64,000 nucleotides of DNA from Pasteurella skyensis (lineage in GTDB: Bacteria > Pseudomonadota > Gammaproteobacteria > Enterobacterales > Pasteurellaceae): NCBI RefSeq assembly GCF_013377295.1, contig NZ_CP016180.1, forward strand, positions 2,046,001 through 2,110,000. Direction: 5' to 3'. A program made the translations under genes and the position numbers. Positions within the stretch are counted from its first letter, which is position 1, and each line of letters starts with the position of its first letter. Shown here piece after piece: positions 7,905 to 18,118 of this stretch. Under the pieces are notes generated by a model that saw nothing but the letters and a program-made list of their open reading frames with translations, was not told the DNA's origin and searched no databases.

Positions 7905-8765
7905 ATGAGAAAACATAAATTAGGAATTTATGAGAAAGCCCTACCTAAAGATATTAGTTGGCAAGATAGATTGTCCATTGCTAAAACTTGTGGCTTTGAT
8001 TTTGTAGAAATTTCTATTGATGAAACTGATGAGCGTTTAGCTCGTTTAGATTGGACAAAAGAGCAACGCTTAGAGCTTGTAAAAGCGATTATAACTACAG
8101 GTGTAACTATTCCATCAATGTGTTTATCTGGACATCGCCGCTTCCCATTTGGTAGCCGAGATGAAGCCACTCGCAAAGAAGCCTACACAATGATGGAAAA
8201 AGCGATTCAATTAGCCGTTGATTTAGGTATTCGTACTATTCAATTAGCAGGTTATGATGTCTATTACGAAGAGCAAGATGAAGGCACAATCCAGCGTTTC
8301 CAAGAAGGACTTGAATGGGCTGTTGAATTAGCAGCAAGTAATCAAGTCACTATTGCTGTTGAAATTATGGATACTAAATTTATGAGTTCAATTTCTCGTT
8401 GGAAAAAATGGGATGACATCATAAACTCTCCTTGGTTTACCGTTTATCCTGACATCGGCAACCTTTCAGCGTGGAATGATAATATAGAAGAAGAGTTAAC
8501 TTTAGGTATCAATAAAATTTCAGCATTACATTTAAAAGATACTTACAAAGTAACAGAAACTTGCAAGGGACAGTTTAGAGATGTACCATTTGGTGACGGC
8601 TGTGTTGATTTTGCAAAATTCTTTAATATTCTCAATAAATTAAATTATCGTGGTGCTTTTTTAATTGAAATGTGGACAGAAAAGGCCGAAGAGCCAATCG
8701 CAGAGATTATCAAAGCTCGCCGTTGGATAGAACAAAAAATGAAAGAAGGGGGCTTCCAATGTTAG
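7905..8765 (+). CDS. ulaE: L-xylulose-5-phosphate 3-epimerase
   Basis: A 286-residue TIM-barrel epimerase (UlaE/SgbU family). It converts L-xylulose 5-phosphate, made by UlaD, into L-ribulose 5-phosphate. Typical segments are [13 protein letters not shown], the metal-ligand glutamate region [11 protein letters not shown] (seen here as [11 protein letters not shown]) and LHLKDTY near the C-terminus. It starts at ATG 7905 after a GACAGGA sequence and overlaps ulaF by 7 bp, which implies translational coupling. Confidence 0.94.
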   Translation: MRKHKLGIYEKALPKDISWQDRLSIAKTCGFDFVEISIDETDERLARLDWTKEQRLELVKAIITTGVTIPSMCLSGHRRFPFGSRDEATRKEAYTMMEKAIQLAVDLGIRTIQLAGYDVYYEEQDEGTIQRFQEGLEWAVELAASNQVTIAVEIMDTKFMSSISRWKKWDDIINSPWFTVYPDIGNLSAWNDNIEEELTLGINKISALHLKDTYKVTETCKGQFRDVPFGDGCVDFAKFFNILNKLNYRGAFLIEMWTEKAEEPIAEIIKARRWIEQKMKEGGFQC

Positions 8766-9454
8766 AAGCATTAAAAGAAAAAGTATTAAAAGCAAACCTT
8801 GAATTACCAAAACATAAATTAGTCACCTTCACGTGGGGAAATGTGAGCGAAATTGATCGTGAAAAAAATTTAGTGGTTATCAAACCGTCAGGTGTAGAAT
8901 ATGATGAAATGACCGCTGATGATATGGTCGTCGTCGATCTTTTCACAGGAGAAGTTGTAGAAGGAAAATTAAAACCTTCTTCAGATACACCAACCCACTT
9001 AGAACTTTACCGCCAATTCCCTAATATCGGTGGAATTGTACATACTCATTCTCGCCACGCGACTGCGTGGGCACAAGCAGGTGAGGATTTACTTGCATTA
9101 GGTACAACACACGGTGATTATTTTTACGGTACAATCCCTTGTACTCGTAAAATGACTCCTGCTGAAATTGCGGGGGAATATGAGTTAGAAACAGGAAAAG
9201 TGATCGTTGAAACTTTTGAAAAACGTAACATTCAAGCCGATCAAGTTCCTGCGGTAATCGTGCATTCACACGGACCATTTGTATGGGGTAAAGATGCTAA
9301 TGATGCAGTGCATAATTCAGTGGTGCTAGAAGAATTAGCCTATATGAATTTCGTAACAAGCCAAATTCGTCCAAATATACAATCAATGCAACAAGAATTA
9401 CTCGATAAACATTATCTACGTAAACACGGTGCAAATGCGTATTACGGGCAATAA
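8759..9454 (+). CDS. ulaF: L-ribulose-5-phosphate 4-epimerase
   Basis: A 231-residue AraD/UlaF-type class II aldolase-fold enzyme. It makes D-xylulose 5-phosphate, which enters the pentose phosphate pathway. Zinc ligands are seen in [14 protein letters not shown] and later in [11 protein letters not shown]. The frame is open upstream, but ATG 8759, inside the end of ulaE and preceded by AAGGGGG, gives the normal family length and the [19 protein letters not shown] start. It is the last gene of the plus-strand ula genes. It could also be called araD or sgbE by similarity, but context favours ulaF. Confidence 0.94.
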   Translation: MLEALKEKVLKANLELPKHKLVTFTWGNVSEIDREKNLVVIKPSGVEYDEMTADDMVVVDLFTGEVVEGKLKPSSDTPTHLELYRQFPNIGGIVHTHSRHATAWAQAGEDLLALGTTHGDYFYGTIPCTRKMTPAEIAGEYELETGKVIVETFEKRNIQADQVPAVIVHSHGPFVWGKDANDAVHNSVVLEELAYMNFVTSQIRPNIQSMQQELLDKHYLRKHGANAYYGQ

Positions 9455-9507
9455 CTCTTCTTCCCAATAAAGAGTTAAGTAAAATTATTTATTGCAAATC
9501 TTATCAT

Positions 9508-9550
9508 AAAAAAACACCTCAATACTAAATTTAGTGTTGAGGTGTTTTTA
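9508..9550. terminator. bidirectional terminator between ulaF and udp
   Basis: Twenty-base arms (9510-9529 and 9530-9549) with A-run and T-run ends form a near-perfect hairpin centred on CTAAATTTAG, with one G-T type mismatch. It serves the convergent ulaF and udp genes. Confidence 0.9.
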
Positions 9551-9562
9551 TAACATTTTAAA

Positions 9563-10318
9563 TTATAACAGTTTTTTCAACCCTTCAATGGTTGCTGTTA
9601 CACTGCGAACTTCCACTGTTTTTGCATCTTCTTCGTTTGGAATTTCTTTTTGTGTACGGTTCACAATTACACCTGAAACCATTGCCGCTTTTAATCCCAT
9701 TGCACTACACATTGTATAAAGCGTCGCTGATTCCATTTCAAAGTTCATTACATTCAGATCTTGCCATTGTTCAAGACGACCTTGATAATCTTTCCACACT
9801 TTACCTGTGTAAGTATCGTAACGCTCTTGACCTGGATAGAACGTATCTGATGATGCGGTAATACCAATATGAGTTGGATATTCACACTCTTTCGCAGCGT
9901 CATACATCACTTGAGTTAATCCAAAATCAGCTACAGCTGGGTAACACATTGGAGCAAAATGTAAACTTGCACCATCAAGACGAACTGCGCCTGTTGTCAC
10001 TAATACGTCACCAATATTGATATGTGGCTGAATTGCGCCAGTTGTACCAATTCGGATAAAGTTGCGAATACCAAGCTGTGCCAATTCTTCAACACAAATT
10101 GAAACAGATGGACCACCAATCCCTGTTGAACAAACCACAACAGGCTTGCCATTTATATAACCAAGCCAAGAAGTGTATTCACGTGTTGACTGTAAAAATT
10201 TTGGGTTATCCATATGTTTTGCAATACGTTCGCTTCGTGCAGGATCTCCTGGAACAATAGCGTACTCCGCACCTTCTAACATTGCTCTAGTTAAGCCTAA
10301 ATGGAAAACTTCAGACAT
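9563..10318 (-). CDS. udp: uridine phosphorylase
   Basis: A 251-residue member of the nucleoside phosphorylase family 1, close to E. coli Udp in length. It splits uridine with phosphate into uracil and ribose 1-phosphate. Family motifs are [32 protein letters not shown] and [12 protein letters not shown]. It lies 39 bp after asnC on the same strand, so the two may be co-transcribed. No unusual features. Confidence 0.95.
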   Translation of the reverse strand: MSEVFHLGLTRAMLEGAEYAIVPGDPARSERIAKHMDNPKFLQSTREYTSWLGYINGKPVVVCSTGIGGPSVSICVEELAQLGIRNFIRIGTTGAIQPHINIGDVLVTTGAVRLDGASLHFAPMCYPAVADFGLTQVMYDAAKECEYPTHIGITASSDTFYPGQERYDTYTGKVWKDYQGRLEQWQDLNVMNFEMESATLYTMCSAMGLKAAMVSGVIVNRTQKEIPNEEDAKTVEVRSVTATIEGLKKLL

Positions 10319-10357
10319 TTTATTTCTCCTTATTTTTTGTATAATTATAAATTGGTT

Positions 10358-10831
10358 TTAAGATGGATTAATATTTCTTTTGATCGGATTTTGTAGTGAC
10401 ACAATCGTCTCTGTTGACTGAATTTCATCAAGAGACTGTATCTTAGTTGAAAGTAATGAATGAAGCTCTTCGATAGTATGGGTCATCACTTTCAAGAAAA
10501 TGGAATAGTTCCCCGTTGTATAATAAGCTTCAATTACTTCATCAAACTGATGGAGTTTTTGAATAACCGTATTGCAATCTTTAGCACTTTTTAAAATAAC
10601 ACCTACAAAACAACAAACATCATAACCCAGTTTTTGTTCATCAATACGAATTTGAGTGCCTTTAATGACACCAGATTGACGCATTTTTTCAACTCGAACA
10701 TGAATTGTTCCAGCACTCACATCAAACTTTTTAGCCATTTCTGCATAAGGCGTACGAGCATCTAAAGTGAGAGTACGTAAAATTTGTCGATCAAGTTTAT
10801 CTATGGAAATAGGGTTGTGACTATTTTTCAT
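10358..10831 (-). CDS. asnC: AsnC, Lrp-family transcriptional regulator
   Basis: 157 residues. The N-terminal helix-turn-helix (LDRQILRTLTLDARTPYAE, then AGTIHVRVEKM) is followed by an RAM/AsnC effector domain containing YDVCCFVGVILKSAKD and EAYYTTGNYSIF. These match E. coli AsnC more closely than Lrp. AsnC activates asparagine synthetase asnA in E. coli; asnA is not next to it here. The upstream AT-rich region (10832-11050) probably holds its promoter, but I see no clear box. Confidence 0.9.
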   Translation of the reverse strand: MKNSHNPISIDKLDRQILRTLTLDARTPYAEMAKKFDVSAGTIHVRVEKMRQSGVIKGTQIRIDEQKLGYDVCCFVGVILKSAKDCNTVIQKLHQFDEVIEAYYTTGNYSIFLKVMTHTIEELHSLLSTKIQSLDEIQSTETIVSLQNPIKRNINPS

Positions 10832-11054
10832 TATTTAATCCTACGCTTATTATTTTATGAAAATATATTTATATATCTAATTTTTTTAAATATACTTCAA
10901 TTATATCGCTAATATACTAATAATGAGAAGTGTTTACTTTAAATAATGTGAAGAAAATCACAAATTTTAATCAAGCAGCCAAAATATCTAAAAAAATGAT
11001 ACTACTTTCATAAAATTATTGCCTTAAAAGCAAAATATACTGATAATATTTTTA

Positions 11055-11110
11055 CAAGCGGTACGATCTTCTTCAAAATTTGCAAATTTTAATGAAGATC
11101 GTACCGCTAG
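11055..11110. repeat. inverted pair of uptake signal sequences
   Basis: The 15-bp arms AGCGGTACGATCTTC (11057-11071) and their perfect complement (11094-11108) enclose AAAATTTGCAAATTTT. The left arm carries the Apl-type uptake core ACAAGCGGT. It lies downstream of the uspA-like gene, in the 293-bp gap before asnC, and can form a strong hairpin that may also end transcription. Nothing else is seen in this gap. Confidence 0.8.
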
Positions 11111-11124
11111 TTAAGAGCAATATA

Positions 11125-11550
11125 TTACCGCAATAACAACATTGGCTTATCACTATGACGCGCCACTTTCACTGTACTAGAGTCTAGCCCCAATGAGGTT
11201 TTCTTCGTCTTTGCCAACATTATAATTAAATCGATGCTTTTATCGTGAGCAATTCGAGTAATTTCCTCATGAACAGTGCCGTGTGCCACAATATGTTGTA
11301 CTTTTGATCCTTTAGGAAAATGTTCTTTTGTAAATTCGTGTAGCATTTTGTTTGCTTCCGAAATCACAGATTTATCAAACCCTTGTGGTAAAAAAGAAGC
11401 AACAAAGCTACCATCAAATGGCTCGATCACCATCGCAACTCGATAAACTGCATTAGGATTATGCCCTGTCAGCTCCTGTGCAACTTTTACCATTTCAGCT
11501 GCTTTTTGCTCATTATTTAAATCGATCACAATTAAGATTTTTTTATACAT
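11125..11550 (-). CDS. UspA-family universal stress protein
   Basis: A 141-residue soluble protein with the UspA alpha/beta fold: MYKKILIVIDLN at the start and VKVARHSDKPMLLLR at the end. The ATP-binding loop G-2x-G-9x-G(S/T) is only loosely recognisable (LGLDSSTVKVARHSD). It starts 2 bp after the stop of the TRAP permease gene and so belongs to that operon. UspA proteins are known partners of TRAP transporters; TeaD of Halomonas regulates TeaABC. A regulatory role for this transporter is inferred. Confidence 0.85.
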   Translation of the reverse strand: MYKKILIVIDLNNEQKAAEMVKVAQELTGHNPNAVYRVAMVIEPFDGSFVASFLPQGFDKSVISEANKMLHEFTKEHFPKGSKVQHIVAHGTVHEEITRIAHDKSIDLIIMLAKTKKTSLGLDSSTVKVARHSDKPMLLLR

Positions 11551-11552
11551 AT

Positions 11553-14183
11553 TTAATCCTTTATAGTTGCTCTACTTATTCTAGGCTTCGCTCTACGTCG
11601 TTGATTCCAACCTACAAAAAATGCTATTAACAATGCAGGAATAAACATTAGCTCTTTTGACAGTGAAGCTTGTGGTAATTTTACATTTAAAATAACCTGA
11701 TCCCAACTTAGCCCTGCTTTTTCCGCAGGTGAACCAACGTCCACTAAATCCACTATGGTTTTATCATCTTGTTGCAATAATTCTAAACCAAGTGCTTTTA
11801 AACGCTTCTGTCCCGCTACATTTGGCACTTCAAGTTCTGAGAAAAACTTAATTTTACTACCATAAGGATTCACCCCTTCAATATACAAAGTTATTTTATC
11901 CCCTACAGGTGCATTTTCTAAATGTTGCACAAACTCTGTTGCTGGCACTTCATAGGAACTTGGCGAAATTCTCTCCATAAAGAATGCTGGACGGAATAAT
12001 ATAAAAGCGGAAAGTATTAATAATAAAGTTTCCCATTTTTTATTTTTTGCTAAGAAAAAGCCCATTGATGCAGCGGTAAAGAGTAAAATTGCGGTTGTGG
12101 ATATAATAAAGACCAATATACCTTTCGCCCAACCCACATCGATTAAAAGTAAATCCGTATTAAAGATAAACAAGAAAGGTAAAATCGCTGTTCTTAAACT
12201 ATAGAAGAACGCCACTAGCCCCGTTTTGATTGGATCGCCCCCTGAAACAGCGGCGGCGGCGAAAGAAGCCAGCCCAACAGGAGGTGTAACATCTGCCATA
12301 ATACCAAAATAGAACACAAATAAATGCACCGCAATTAAAGGTACAATTAAACCATTTTGTCGACCAACTTCCACGATAACTGTTGCCATTAATGATGAAA
12401 CCACCACATAATTTGCCGTTGTTGGTAATCCCATTCCTAAAATTAAGCTAAATACAGAAACAAGGATAAGCATTATTAATACATTACCCATTGAAAGTGC
12501 TTCAATTATGCCTGAAAGCTGTACACCAAAACCTGTTAATGACACTACACCAACAATGATACCCGCAGTTGCCGTTGCAATACCGATACCAATCATATTT
12601 CTAGCACCAGTCTCTAATCCATCAATGAGATCTTTAATCCCTAACTTGAACAGTGCAATACTATTGGTCGATGAATCTTTTCTGAAAAAATTAAGTAAAG
12701 GGCGTTGTGTGACCAAAATACAACTTAGTACAACGGTTCCCCAAAATGCAGATAATCCAGGGGATAAACGCTCGATCATTAAACACCAAATTAATACCAC
12801 AACAGGTAATAGAAAATGTAACCCTGAATTTATTGTTGGCTTGACCGATGGGAGTTTCACAATAGGTGCATTAGGATCATCAATTTCTAATTCTGGGAAC
12901 TGCGCAACTCGATAAATTAAGCCTAGATAAACCATTGCAAGCAGAACCATAATTATCATAAAGGCAGAGTCTGGTGCAATATTTTTTATCCAACCTAACC
13001 CAAACTTAACCATAAAATAAAGGAGGCAAATCGTTAAGAAAGTCGCTAAAATTCGCAAAATAAACACTAAGGCAGGTCTTGCAGGATCAGTTCTACGAAG
13101 CCCTGCTAAACCAAGTTTACAAGCTTCTAAATGTACAATATACACCAAAGCAATATACGAAATTAATGCAGGTAAAAAAGCGTGAGTAATCAATTGGCTA
13201 TAAGGCATATTGACATATTCAATCATTAAAAATGCCGCCGCACCCATTACTGGGGGCATAATTTGACCATTAACGGAAGAAGCAACTTCCACCGCTCCCG
13301 CTTTTTCTGATGAAAAACCAACACGTTTCATCATTGGAATAGTAAAAGTACCTGTTGTTACTACATTAGCGATAGAAGAGCCTGATATTAATCCTGTTAA
13401 ACCAGAAGAAACGACAGCCGCCTTCGCAGGGCCTCCTCTTAAATGCCCTAAATAAGCAAAAGCCGTTTTAATAAAATAGTTTCCTGCACCTGCTTTATCT
13501 AGTAGCGCTCCAAATAATACAAATAAGAAAACATATTTTGTTGAAACCCCTAAAGCAACACCAAATACGCCCTCAGGAGTTACCCATTGTTGATTGATAA
13601 TATGAGACAATGTACCTGTTCGATGGCTAACAATCCAGCTTGTTGGAAAAAATTGTCCAAAATAGTTATACAACAAAAATGCGCTCGCAATAATCACTAA
13701 GGGTAAACCCAGCGTTCGGCGAGTTGCTTCTAAAAGCAGAACAATACCAATACAACCTGCAATAATATCTTGTAAATTAGGCGCACCAAAGCGTGTCACT
13801 AACTCCTCATAAAAGAAAAGATAATAAGACGCCAAAAAAGCACCTACTATTGCAAAACACCAATCTATTATAGGTATTTTATGCTTAGGTGATATTGAAA
13901 AAGCAGGAAAGGTAAGAAAAGCAAGAAACAAAGCAAAAGAAAGATGAATCGAACGTGCTTTCGTATCATCAATTACAACATTTATATCAAGTCCAACACT
14001 TCTTACAATACCTTGCAACCAAAAAGCAAGAGGAGAACTATAATAGAGTTGGAAAATAGACCATAAAATTGCAGTAACAACAATAAGTTTTTTAGTGAGT
14101 CCATAAGGATTACGACCGCCCGAGTCGTTTGATGCAACCATATCTTGGAGATCATCATAATCCACACTGTTTTTTTCAGACAT
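11553..14183 (-). CDS. TRAP transporter permease, fused small and large subunits
   Basis: An 876-residue inner-membrane protein of the fused 4TM/12TM type that pairs with TAXI binding proteins. Typical segments include SGLTGLISGSSIANVVTTG, the PPVMGAAAFLMIEY loop, GMGLPTTANYVVVSSLMA and ADVTPPVGLASFAAAAVSGG. The last 150 or so residues form the extra C-terminal domain seen in this family, with a PDZ-like stretch (VDVGSPAEKAGL) before a final membrane helix. It drives Na+-coupled uptake; the substrate is unknown. It lies between the binding protein and the UspA gene. Confidence 0.92.
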   Translation of the reverse strand: MSEKNSVDYDDLQDMVASNDSGGRNPYGLTKKLIVVTAILWSIFQLYYSSPLAFWLQGIVRSVGLDINVVIDDTKARSIHLSFALFLAFLTFPAFSISPKHKIPIIDWCFAIVGAFLASYYLFFYEELVTRFGAPNLQDIIAGCIGIVLLLEATRRTLGLPLVIIASAFLLYNYFGQFFPTSWIVSHRTGTLSHIINQQWVTPEGVFGVALGVSTKYVFLFVLFGALLDKAGAGNYFIKTAFAYLGHLRGGPAKAAVVSSGLTGLISGSSIANVVTTGTFTIPMMKRVGFSSEKAGAVEVASSVNGQIMPPVMGAAAFLMIEYVNMPYSQLITHAFLPALISYIALVYIVHLEACKLGLAGLRRTDPARPALVFILRILATFLTICLLYFMVKFGLGWIKNIAPDSAFMIIMVLLAMVYLGLIYRVAQFPELEIDDPNAPIVKLPSVKPTINSGLHFLLPVVVLIWCLMIERLSPGLSAFWGTVVLSCILVTQRPLLNFFRKDSSTNSIALFKLGIKDLIDGLETGARNMIGIGIATATAGIIVGVVSLTGFGVQLSGIIEALSMGNVLIMLILVSVFSLILGMGLPTTANYVVVSSLMATVIVEVGRQNGLIVPLIAVHLFVFYFGIMADVTPPVGLASFAAAAVSGGDPIKTGLVAFFYSLRTAILPFLFIFNTDLLLIDVGWAKGILVFIISTTAILLFTAASMGFFLAKNKKWETLLLILSAFILFRPAFFMERISPSSYEVPATEFVQHLENAPVGDKITLYIEGVNPYGSKIKFFSELEVPNVAGQKRLKALGLELLQQDDKTIVDLVDVGSPAEKAGLSWDQVILNVKLPQASLSKELMFIPALLIAFFVGWNQRRRAKPRISRATIKD

Positions 14184-14229
14184 AATATGCTTTCTCGTAA
14201 AAAAATTAAGTTATAAGGAAAATGAACTA

Positions 14230-14255
14230 CCCTCAATCCAGATACAGATTGAGGG
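14230..14255 (-). promoter_or_regulatory. intra-operon hairpin between binding protein and permease genes
   Basis: A perfect 9-bp stem, CCCTCAATC (14230-14238) with GATTGAGGG (14247-14255). It falls between the TAXI receptor gene and the permease gene. It probably protects or ends part of the receptor mRNA so that receptor exceeds permease. There is no strong T-run. Confidence 0.6.
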
Positions 14256-14332
14256 CAAAAGAAAATTTGTGAAATTTTCAGATAATGAGAATTTTATCTC
14301 TCAATTATTATTTAATAAAGTAAATAATTAAA

Positions 14333-15298
14333 TTATTTTAACCAGCCACGCTCTTTGTAGTAACGTACTGCCCCTTCGTGAAGAGGTGCTGAAAGTGCAT
14401 TTTTAATCATATCCTGTTCTTTTAAGTTTGCAAACGCAGGATGTAAACGTTTAAAGCGATCAAAGTTATCAAACACCGCTTTAACTACAGCATAAACACT
14501 GTCTGCATCAACATCTGTTGAAGTCACTAAAGTTGCATATACACCAAAGGTATTTACTGGTTTGTCAGACCCTTTATATAACCCGCCTGGAATCGTTGCT
14601 TTTGCATAAAATGCATTATCTGCAATTAATTTATCAATAGCTTCACCCGTTACAGGTACTAAATGTGCATCACAAGATGCTGCGGCTTCTTTTAACGCAC
14701 CATTTGGATGTCCTACATTATAAGAAATTGCATCTAAATTATTATCACACATTGCAGAAGCCATTTCTGCTGCTTTAAGCTCAGATGCCACTTTAAATGC
14801 TTTTTCAGTCCAACCTTTCGCATCCAAAACAACTTTCATTGTTGCACGAGTACCACTACCTGGGTCACCCACATTAACACGTTTGCCTTTTAAATCATCA
14901 AAAGATTTAACACCAGAATCATCACGAGCCATTACCGTAAATGGTTCTGGGTGGATAGAAAATACAGCACGTAACTTATCGTTCTTTTTACCTTTGAAAG
15001 AACTTGTACCATTATAAGCATGGAATTGCCAATCTGATTGAGCAATACCCATTTGCATCTGTTTTCCTGCAATAGAATTTAAGTTAGCAACAGAACCACC
15101 TGTTGATGGAGCATTACATTTAATATGTGTTTTAGCAGTAGTGCGATTAACTAATTTACACACTGACTGACCAACAACATAGTAAACACCTGTTTGACCG
15201 CCAGTTCCAATAGTCACAAATTTTTCATCTGCTTGAGCAGACATCGCTCCCATTGCAAGCCCTGTAATCAAAGAAATTTTAAGAAATTTTTTCATCAA
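14333..15298 (-). CDS. TAXI-family TRAP transporter solute receptor
   Basis: A 321-residue periplasmic protein. The signal peptide is about 23 residues (MMKKFLKISLITGLAMGAMS then AQA/DEK). The mature part begins with the TAXI hallmark FVTIGTGGQTGVYY and continues with the ligand-site segments STGGSVANLNSIAGKQ and NVGDPGSGTRATM. It would deliver substrate to the fused permease encoded downstream. Characterised TAXI receptors bind glutamate or dicarboxylates, but the ligand here cannot be read from sequence. A second ATG at 15295 is an equally good start. Confidence 0.92.
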   Translation of the reverse strand: MMKKFLKISLITGLAMGAMSAQADEKFVTIGTGGQTGVYYVVGQSVCKLVNRTTAKTHIKCNAPSTGGSVANLNSIAGKQMQMGIAQSDWQFHAYNGTSSFKGKKNDKLRAVFSIHPEPFTVMARDDSGVKSFDDLKGKRVNVGDPGSGTRATMKVVLDAKGWTEKAFKVASELKAAEMASAMCDNNLDAISYNVGHPNGALKEAAASCDAHLVPVTGEAIDKLIADNAFYAKATIPGGLYKGSDKPVNTFGVYATLVTSTDVDADSVYAVVKAVFDNFDRFKRLHPAFANLKEQDMIKNALSAPLHEGAVRYYKERGWLK

Positions 15299-15477
15299 AT
15301 TTACCCTCTGTAAACGTTGTTTTAAAATAATGTTGTGTCATGTCACAAAAAAATAACATTTATTAATATATACTAAAAATATATTTCTTTTGCAAGTAAT
15401 ATCATTAAAATAGGGGGAAAACGCCCTACTAATTTGAAGAAATTAGATACTAGTCACAAAAAATGAGTAGATTAAAG

Positions 15478-16089
15478 ATGGTAGAATTCTATATTCCTAA
15501 AGCTGATGTTATTTTTGAAGAAGAAATTAAAAAAAGTCGTTTTATTACCTATATTCGTCATACAGAAGGTATTGAAGAAGCTAAAGCTTTTTTAGCTGAA
15601 TTACGAAAAAAATACCCTGATGCACGCCACCACTGTTGGGCGGCGGTGGCTGGTTCACCTAATGATAGCCAACAATATGGTTTTACTGATGATGGAGAGC
15701 CTCAAGGCACAGCTGGAAAACCAATGCTAAATCACCTGTTAGGCAGTGGAATGGGTGAAATTAGTGTTGTGGTAGTACGTTATTTTGGGGGCATTAAATT
15801 AGGCACAGGTGGATTAGTTCGAGCCTATGGAAACGGGGTGCAACAAGCCTTAAAGCAAGTAGAAAAAATTCGCAAAGTTTTAAGAAAATCATACCGCTTA
15901 TACTGCGAATACGATCAATTTAACTCACTACAAAACCTGCTTAGCACCATAGATATTGAAATTTATGACCAACAGTTCAGTGACAAAGTTATGATTGAAT
16001 TAGGCATTAATCCTACTGAATTTGATGATATTCAACAAGCCATTACCGAACGATTTTCAGGTCAATTAAACTTAATTGAGATAGAATAG
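15478..16089 (+). CDS. yigZ: YigZ/IMPACT family protein
   Basis: About 203 residues. The N-terminal UPF0029/IMPACT domain holds ARHHCWAAVAG, FTDDGEPQGTAGKPML and VVVVRYFGGIKLGTGGLVRAY. A C-terminal DUF1949-like ferredoxin fold follows. The biochemical role in bacteria is not settled; the eukaryotic relative IMPACT regulates GCN2. ATG 15463 is a possible start five codons upstream. I prefer 15478 because homologues start with the MVExxIPK-type sequence, but neither start has a strong ribosome-binding site. The gene lies alone before hslVU. Confidence 0.88.
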   Translation: MVEFYIPKADVIFEEEIKKSRFITYIRHTEGIEEAKAFLAELRKKYPDARHHCWAAVAGSPNDSQQYGFTDDGEPQGTAGKPMLNHLLGSGMGEISVVVVRYFGGIKLGTGGLVRAYGNGVQQALKQVEKIRKVLRKSYRLYCEYDQFNSLQNLLSTIDIEIYDQQFSDKVMIELGINPTEFDDIQQAITERFSGQLNLIEIE

Positions 16090-16130
16090 CGGTCACTTTC
16101 TCATTAAAATTTACAAAATTGATTCTTACC

Positions 16131-16158
16131 CTTGAAATCTTCAATTTAATCACAATCT
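16131..16158 (+). promoter_or_regulatory. candidate heat-shock (sigma-32) promoter of hslVU
   Basis: CTTGAAA (16131-16137) and CACAATCT (16151-16158) are 13 bp apart. They approximate the sigma-32 consensus CTTGAAA, 11-16 bp, CCCCATNT, with two mismatches in the -10. hslVU is a classic sigma-32 operon in E. coli, so the position makes sense. Confidence 0.5.
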
Positions 16159-16191
16159 AATAAACAGTTTTTTGAAAAATAAGGAATAACA

Positions 16192-16716
16192 ATGACAACT
16201 ATTGTATGTGTACGTCGTGATGGCAAAGTAGCAATGGGGGGCGATGGTCAAGCCACGCTCGGTAACTGTGTGGAAAAAGGCACAGTAAGAAAAGTGCGTA
16301 AAATGTATCAAGATAAAGTAATCACAGGTTTTGCAGGTTCAACAGCTGACGCATTTATTTTACGTGAATTGTTTGAACGAAAATTAGAACTTCATCAAGG
16401 GCATTTAGTGAAATCCGCCGTTGAATTAGCCAAAGAGTGGCGTTCCGATCGTGCATTACGCCGTTTAGAAGCGATGATGATCGTTGCCAATGAAAGCGAA
16501 TTTTTATTAGTTTCAGGTAGTGGTGATGTGATTGAGCCAGAAAGTGATGTTTTAGCGATTGGATCAGGCGGTAATTTTGCAAAATCCGCCGCATTAGCCT
16601 TATTACGAAACAGCAAATTGAGTGCCAAAGAGATTGTTGCAGAGTCATTAAAAGTGGCAGGTGAAATAGATATTTACAGCAACAGTAACCATATTATTGA
16701 AGAAATTGAAAAATAG
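16192..16716 (+). CDS. hslV: HslV, peptidase subunit of the HslVU protease
   Basis: 174 residues, the usual length. After removal of Met1, Thr2 ([20 protein letters not shown]) is the N-terminal nucleophile of this proteasome-like peptidase. HslV dodecamers dock with HslU hexamers and degrade unfolded or regulatory proteins in the cytoplasm. The ATG follows AAGGAATAAC. hslU starts 9 bp after the stop, so the two are an operon. Confidence 0.97.
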   Translation: MTTIVCVRRDGKVAMGGDGQATLGNCVEKGTVRKVRKMYQDKVITGFAGSTADAFILRELFERKLELHQGHLVKSAVELAKEWRSDRALRRLEAMMIVANESEFLLVSGSGDVIEPESDVLAIGSGGNFAKSAALALLRNSKLSAKEIVAESLKVAGEIDIYSNSNHIIEEIEK

Positions 16717-16725
16717 GAACAAATT

Positions 16726-18051
16726 ATGTCAATGACACCTCGTGAGATTGTATCAGAATTAGATGCCCATATTATCGGGCAAAAAGAAGCTAAACGTGCC
16801 GTAGCGATTGCACTACGTAACCGCTGGCGTCGTATGCAATTACCAGAAGAGCTACGCCAAGAAGTAACCCCAAAAAATATATTAATGATAGGTCCTACTG
16901 GTGTGGGTAAAACGGAAATTGCACGTCGTTTAGCAAAATTAGCCAATGCCCCGTTTGTAAAAGTGGAAGCAACAAAATTTACCGAAGTGGGGTATGTGGG
17001 TAAGGAAGTTGACGCAATTATTCGTGATTTAGCCGATGTTTCAATGAAATTAGTGCGTGAACAAGCGATCGAAAAAAATCGTTTCCGTGCCGAAGAAGCA
17101 GCGGAAGAGCGTATTTTAGATGTATTACTGCCACCAGCCAAAGATCAATGGGGCAACAGCGAAGAAAGTAATAGCAGTAATTCTACTCGTCAAATCTTCC
17201 GTAAAAAATTACGTGAAGGTCAATTAGATGATAAAGAGATTGAAATTGATATCGCCGCCCAAGTGAGTGTAGAAATTATGACACCACCAGGAATGGAAGA
17301 GATGACCTCACAATTACAATCCCTTTTTGAAGGTGTATCCCCAAACAAAAAGAAAAAACGCAAAATGAAAATCAAAGATGCGTTTAAGGTGTTAATTGAT
17401 GAAGAAGCCGCAAAATTAGTGAATCCAGAAGAGTTAAAACAGCAAGCGATTGAAGCGGTGGAACAACACGGTATCGTGTTTATCGACGAGATCGATAAGA
17501 TTTGTAAAAAATCAGAGCATAGCGGTGGCGATGTATCTCGTGAAGGGGTACAACGTGATTTACTGCCAATCATTGAAGGTAGTTCAGTAAACACCAAACA
17601 CGGCATTGTAAAAACGGATCACATTTTATTTATCTGTTCAGGTGCATTCCAAGTGGCTCGCCCATCGGATTTATTACCTGAATTACAAGGACGTTTACCA
17701 ATTCGTGTTGAATTAAAATCCCTAACAGAACACGATTTTGAACGTATTTTAACCGAACCAAATGCCTCATTAACCTTACAATACAGAGAGTTAATGAAAA
17801 CAGAAGGCGTTGAAATTGAGTTTACAGAAGATGGAATTAGTAGAATTGCAAAATCTGCATTCCACGTAAATGAAAAAACTGAAAACATCGGTGCAAGACG
17901 TTTACATACTGTACTAGAACGCTTAATGGATAACATTTCTTTCAATGCAAGCGAACGCTCAGGCGAAAAAATTGTAATCGACCAAGATTTCGTTGCCAAA
18001 GAGTTAGATGATGTGGTTGAGAACGAAGATTTAAGTCGTTATATTTTATAA
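16726..18051 (+). CDS. hslU: HslU, ATPase subunit of the HslVU protease
   Basis: A 441-residue AAA+ unfoldase. Visible motifs are Walker [10 protein letters not shown], the pore loop region VGYVGKEVD, the I-domain with a lysine-rich stretch ([10 protein letters not shown]), Walker [10 protein letters not shown] and the sensor 2 segment [12 protein letters not shown]. The C-terminus ends SRYIL, the tail that inserts into HslV to activate it. The last 100 bp of this gene recur at 20478-20595 and 21966-22001. This copy is intact. Confidence 0.97.
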   Translation: MSMTPREIVSELDAHIIGQKEAKRAVAIALRNRWRRMQLPEELRQEVTPKNILMIGPTGVGKTEIARRLAKLANAPFVKVEATKFTEVGYVGKEVDAIIRDLADVSMKLVREQAIEKNRFRAEEAAEERILDVLLPPAKDQWGNSEESNSSNSTRQIFRKKLREGQLDDKEIEIDIAAQVSVEIMTPPGMEEMTSQLQSLFEGVSPNKKKKRKMKIKDAFKVLIDEEAAKLVNPEELKQQAIEAVEQHGIVFIDEIDKICKKSEHSGGDVSREGVQRDLLPIIEGSSVNTKHGIVKTDHILFICSGAFQVARPSDLLPELQGRLPIRVELKSLTEHDFERILTEPNASLTLQYRELMKTEGVEIEFTEDGISRIAKSAFHVNEKTENIGARRLHTVLERLMDNISFNASERSGEKIVIDQDFVAKELDDVVENEDLSRYIL

Positions 18052-18068
18052 TTTTTTATAAGAAACAA

Positions 18069-18118
18069 GCGGTATGATTTGATCAGAGTTTTGTAAATTT
18101 TGGTTGAAGTTTTACTAC
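18069..18118. repeat. uptake signal sequence behind hslU
   Basis: AACAAGCGGT followed by a degenerate AT tail (TTTTGTAAATTTT). The same hslU-end plus USS order recurs behind the two other hslU tails (near 20607 and 22021), so the USS is part of the repeated block. Confidence 0.65.

Noticed and set aside
12508-12915. 135-codon plus-strand ORF opposite the TRAP permease
   Set aside because: It is the antisense shadow of a well-supported membrane protein and has no start signal.
15330-15350. TGTCATGTCACA before the TAXI gene as a CRP site
   Set aside because: The half-sites do not have the 6-bp spacing needed for the TGTGA-N6-TCACA consensus.
16674-17141. 155-codon minus-strand ORF opposite hslV/hslU
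   Set aside because: Serine/isoleucine/alanine-rich shadow of conserved genes; no homologue is recognisable.
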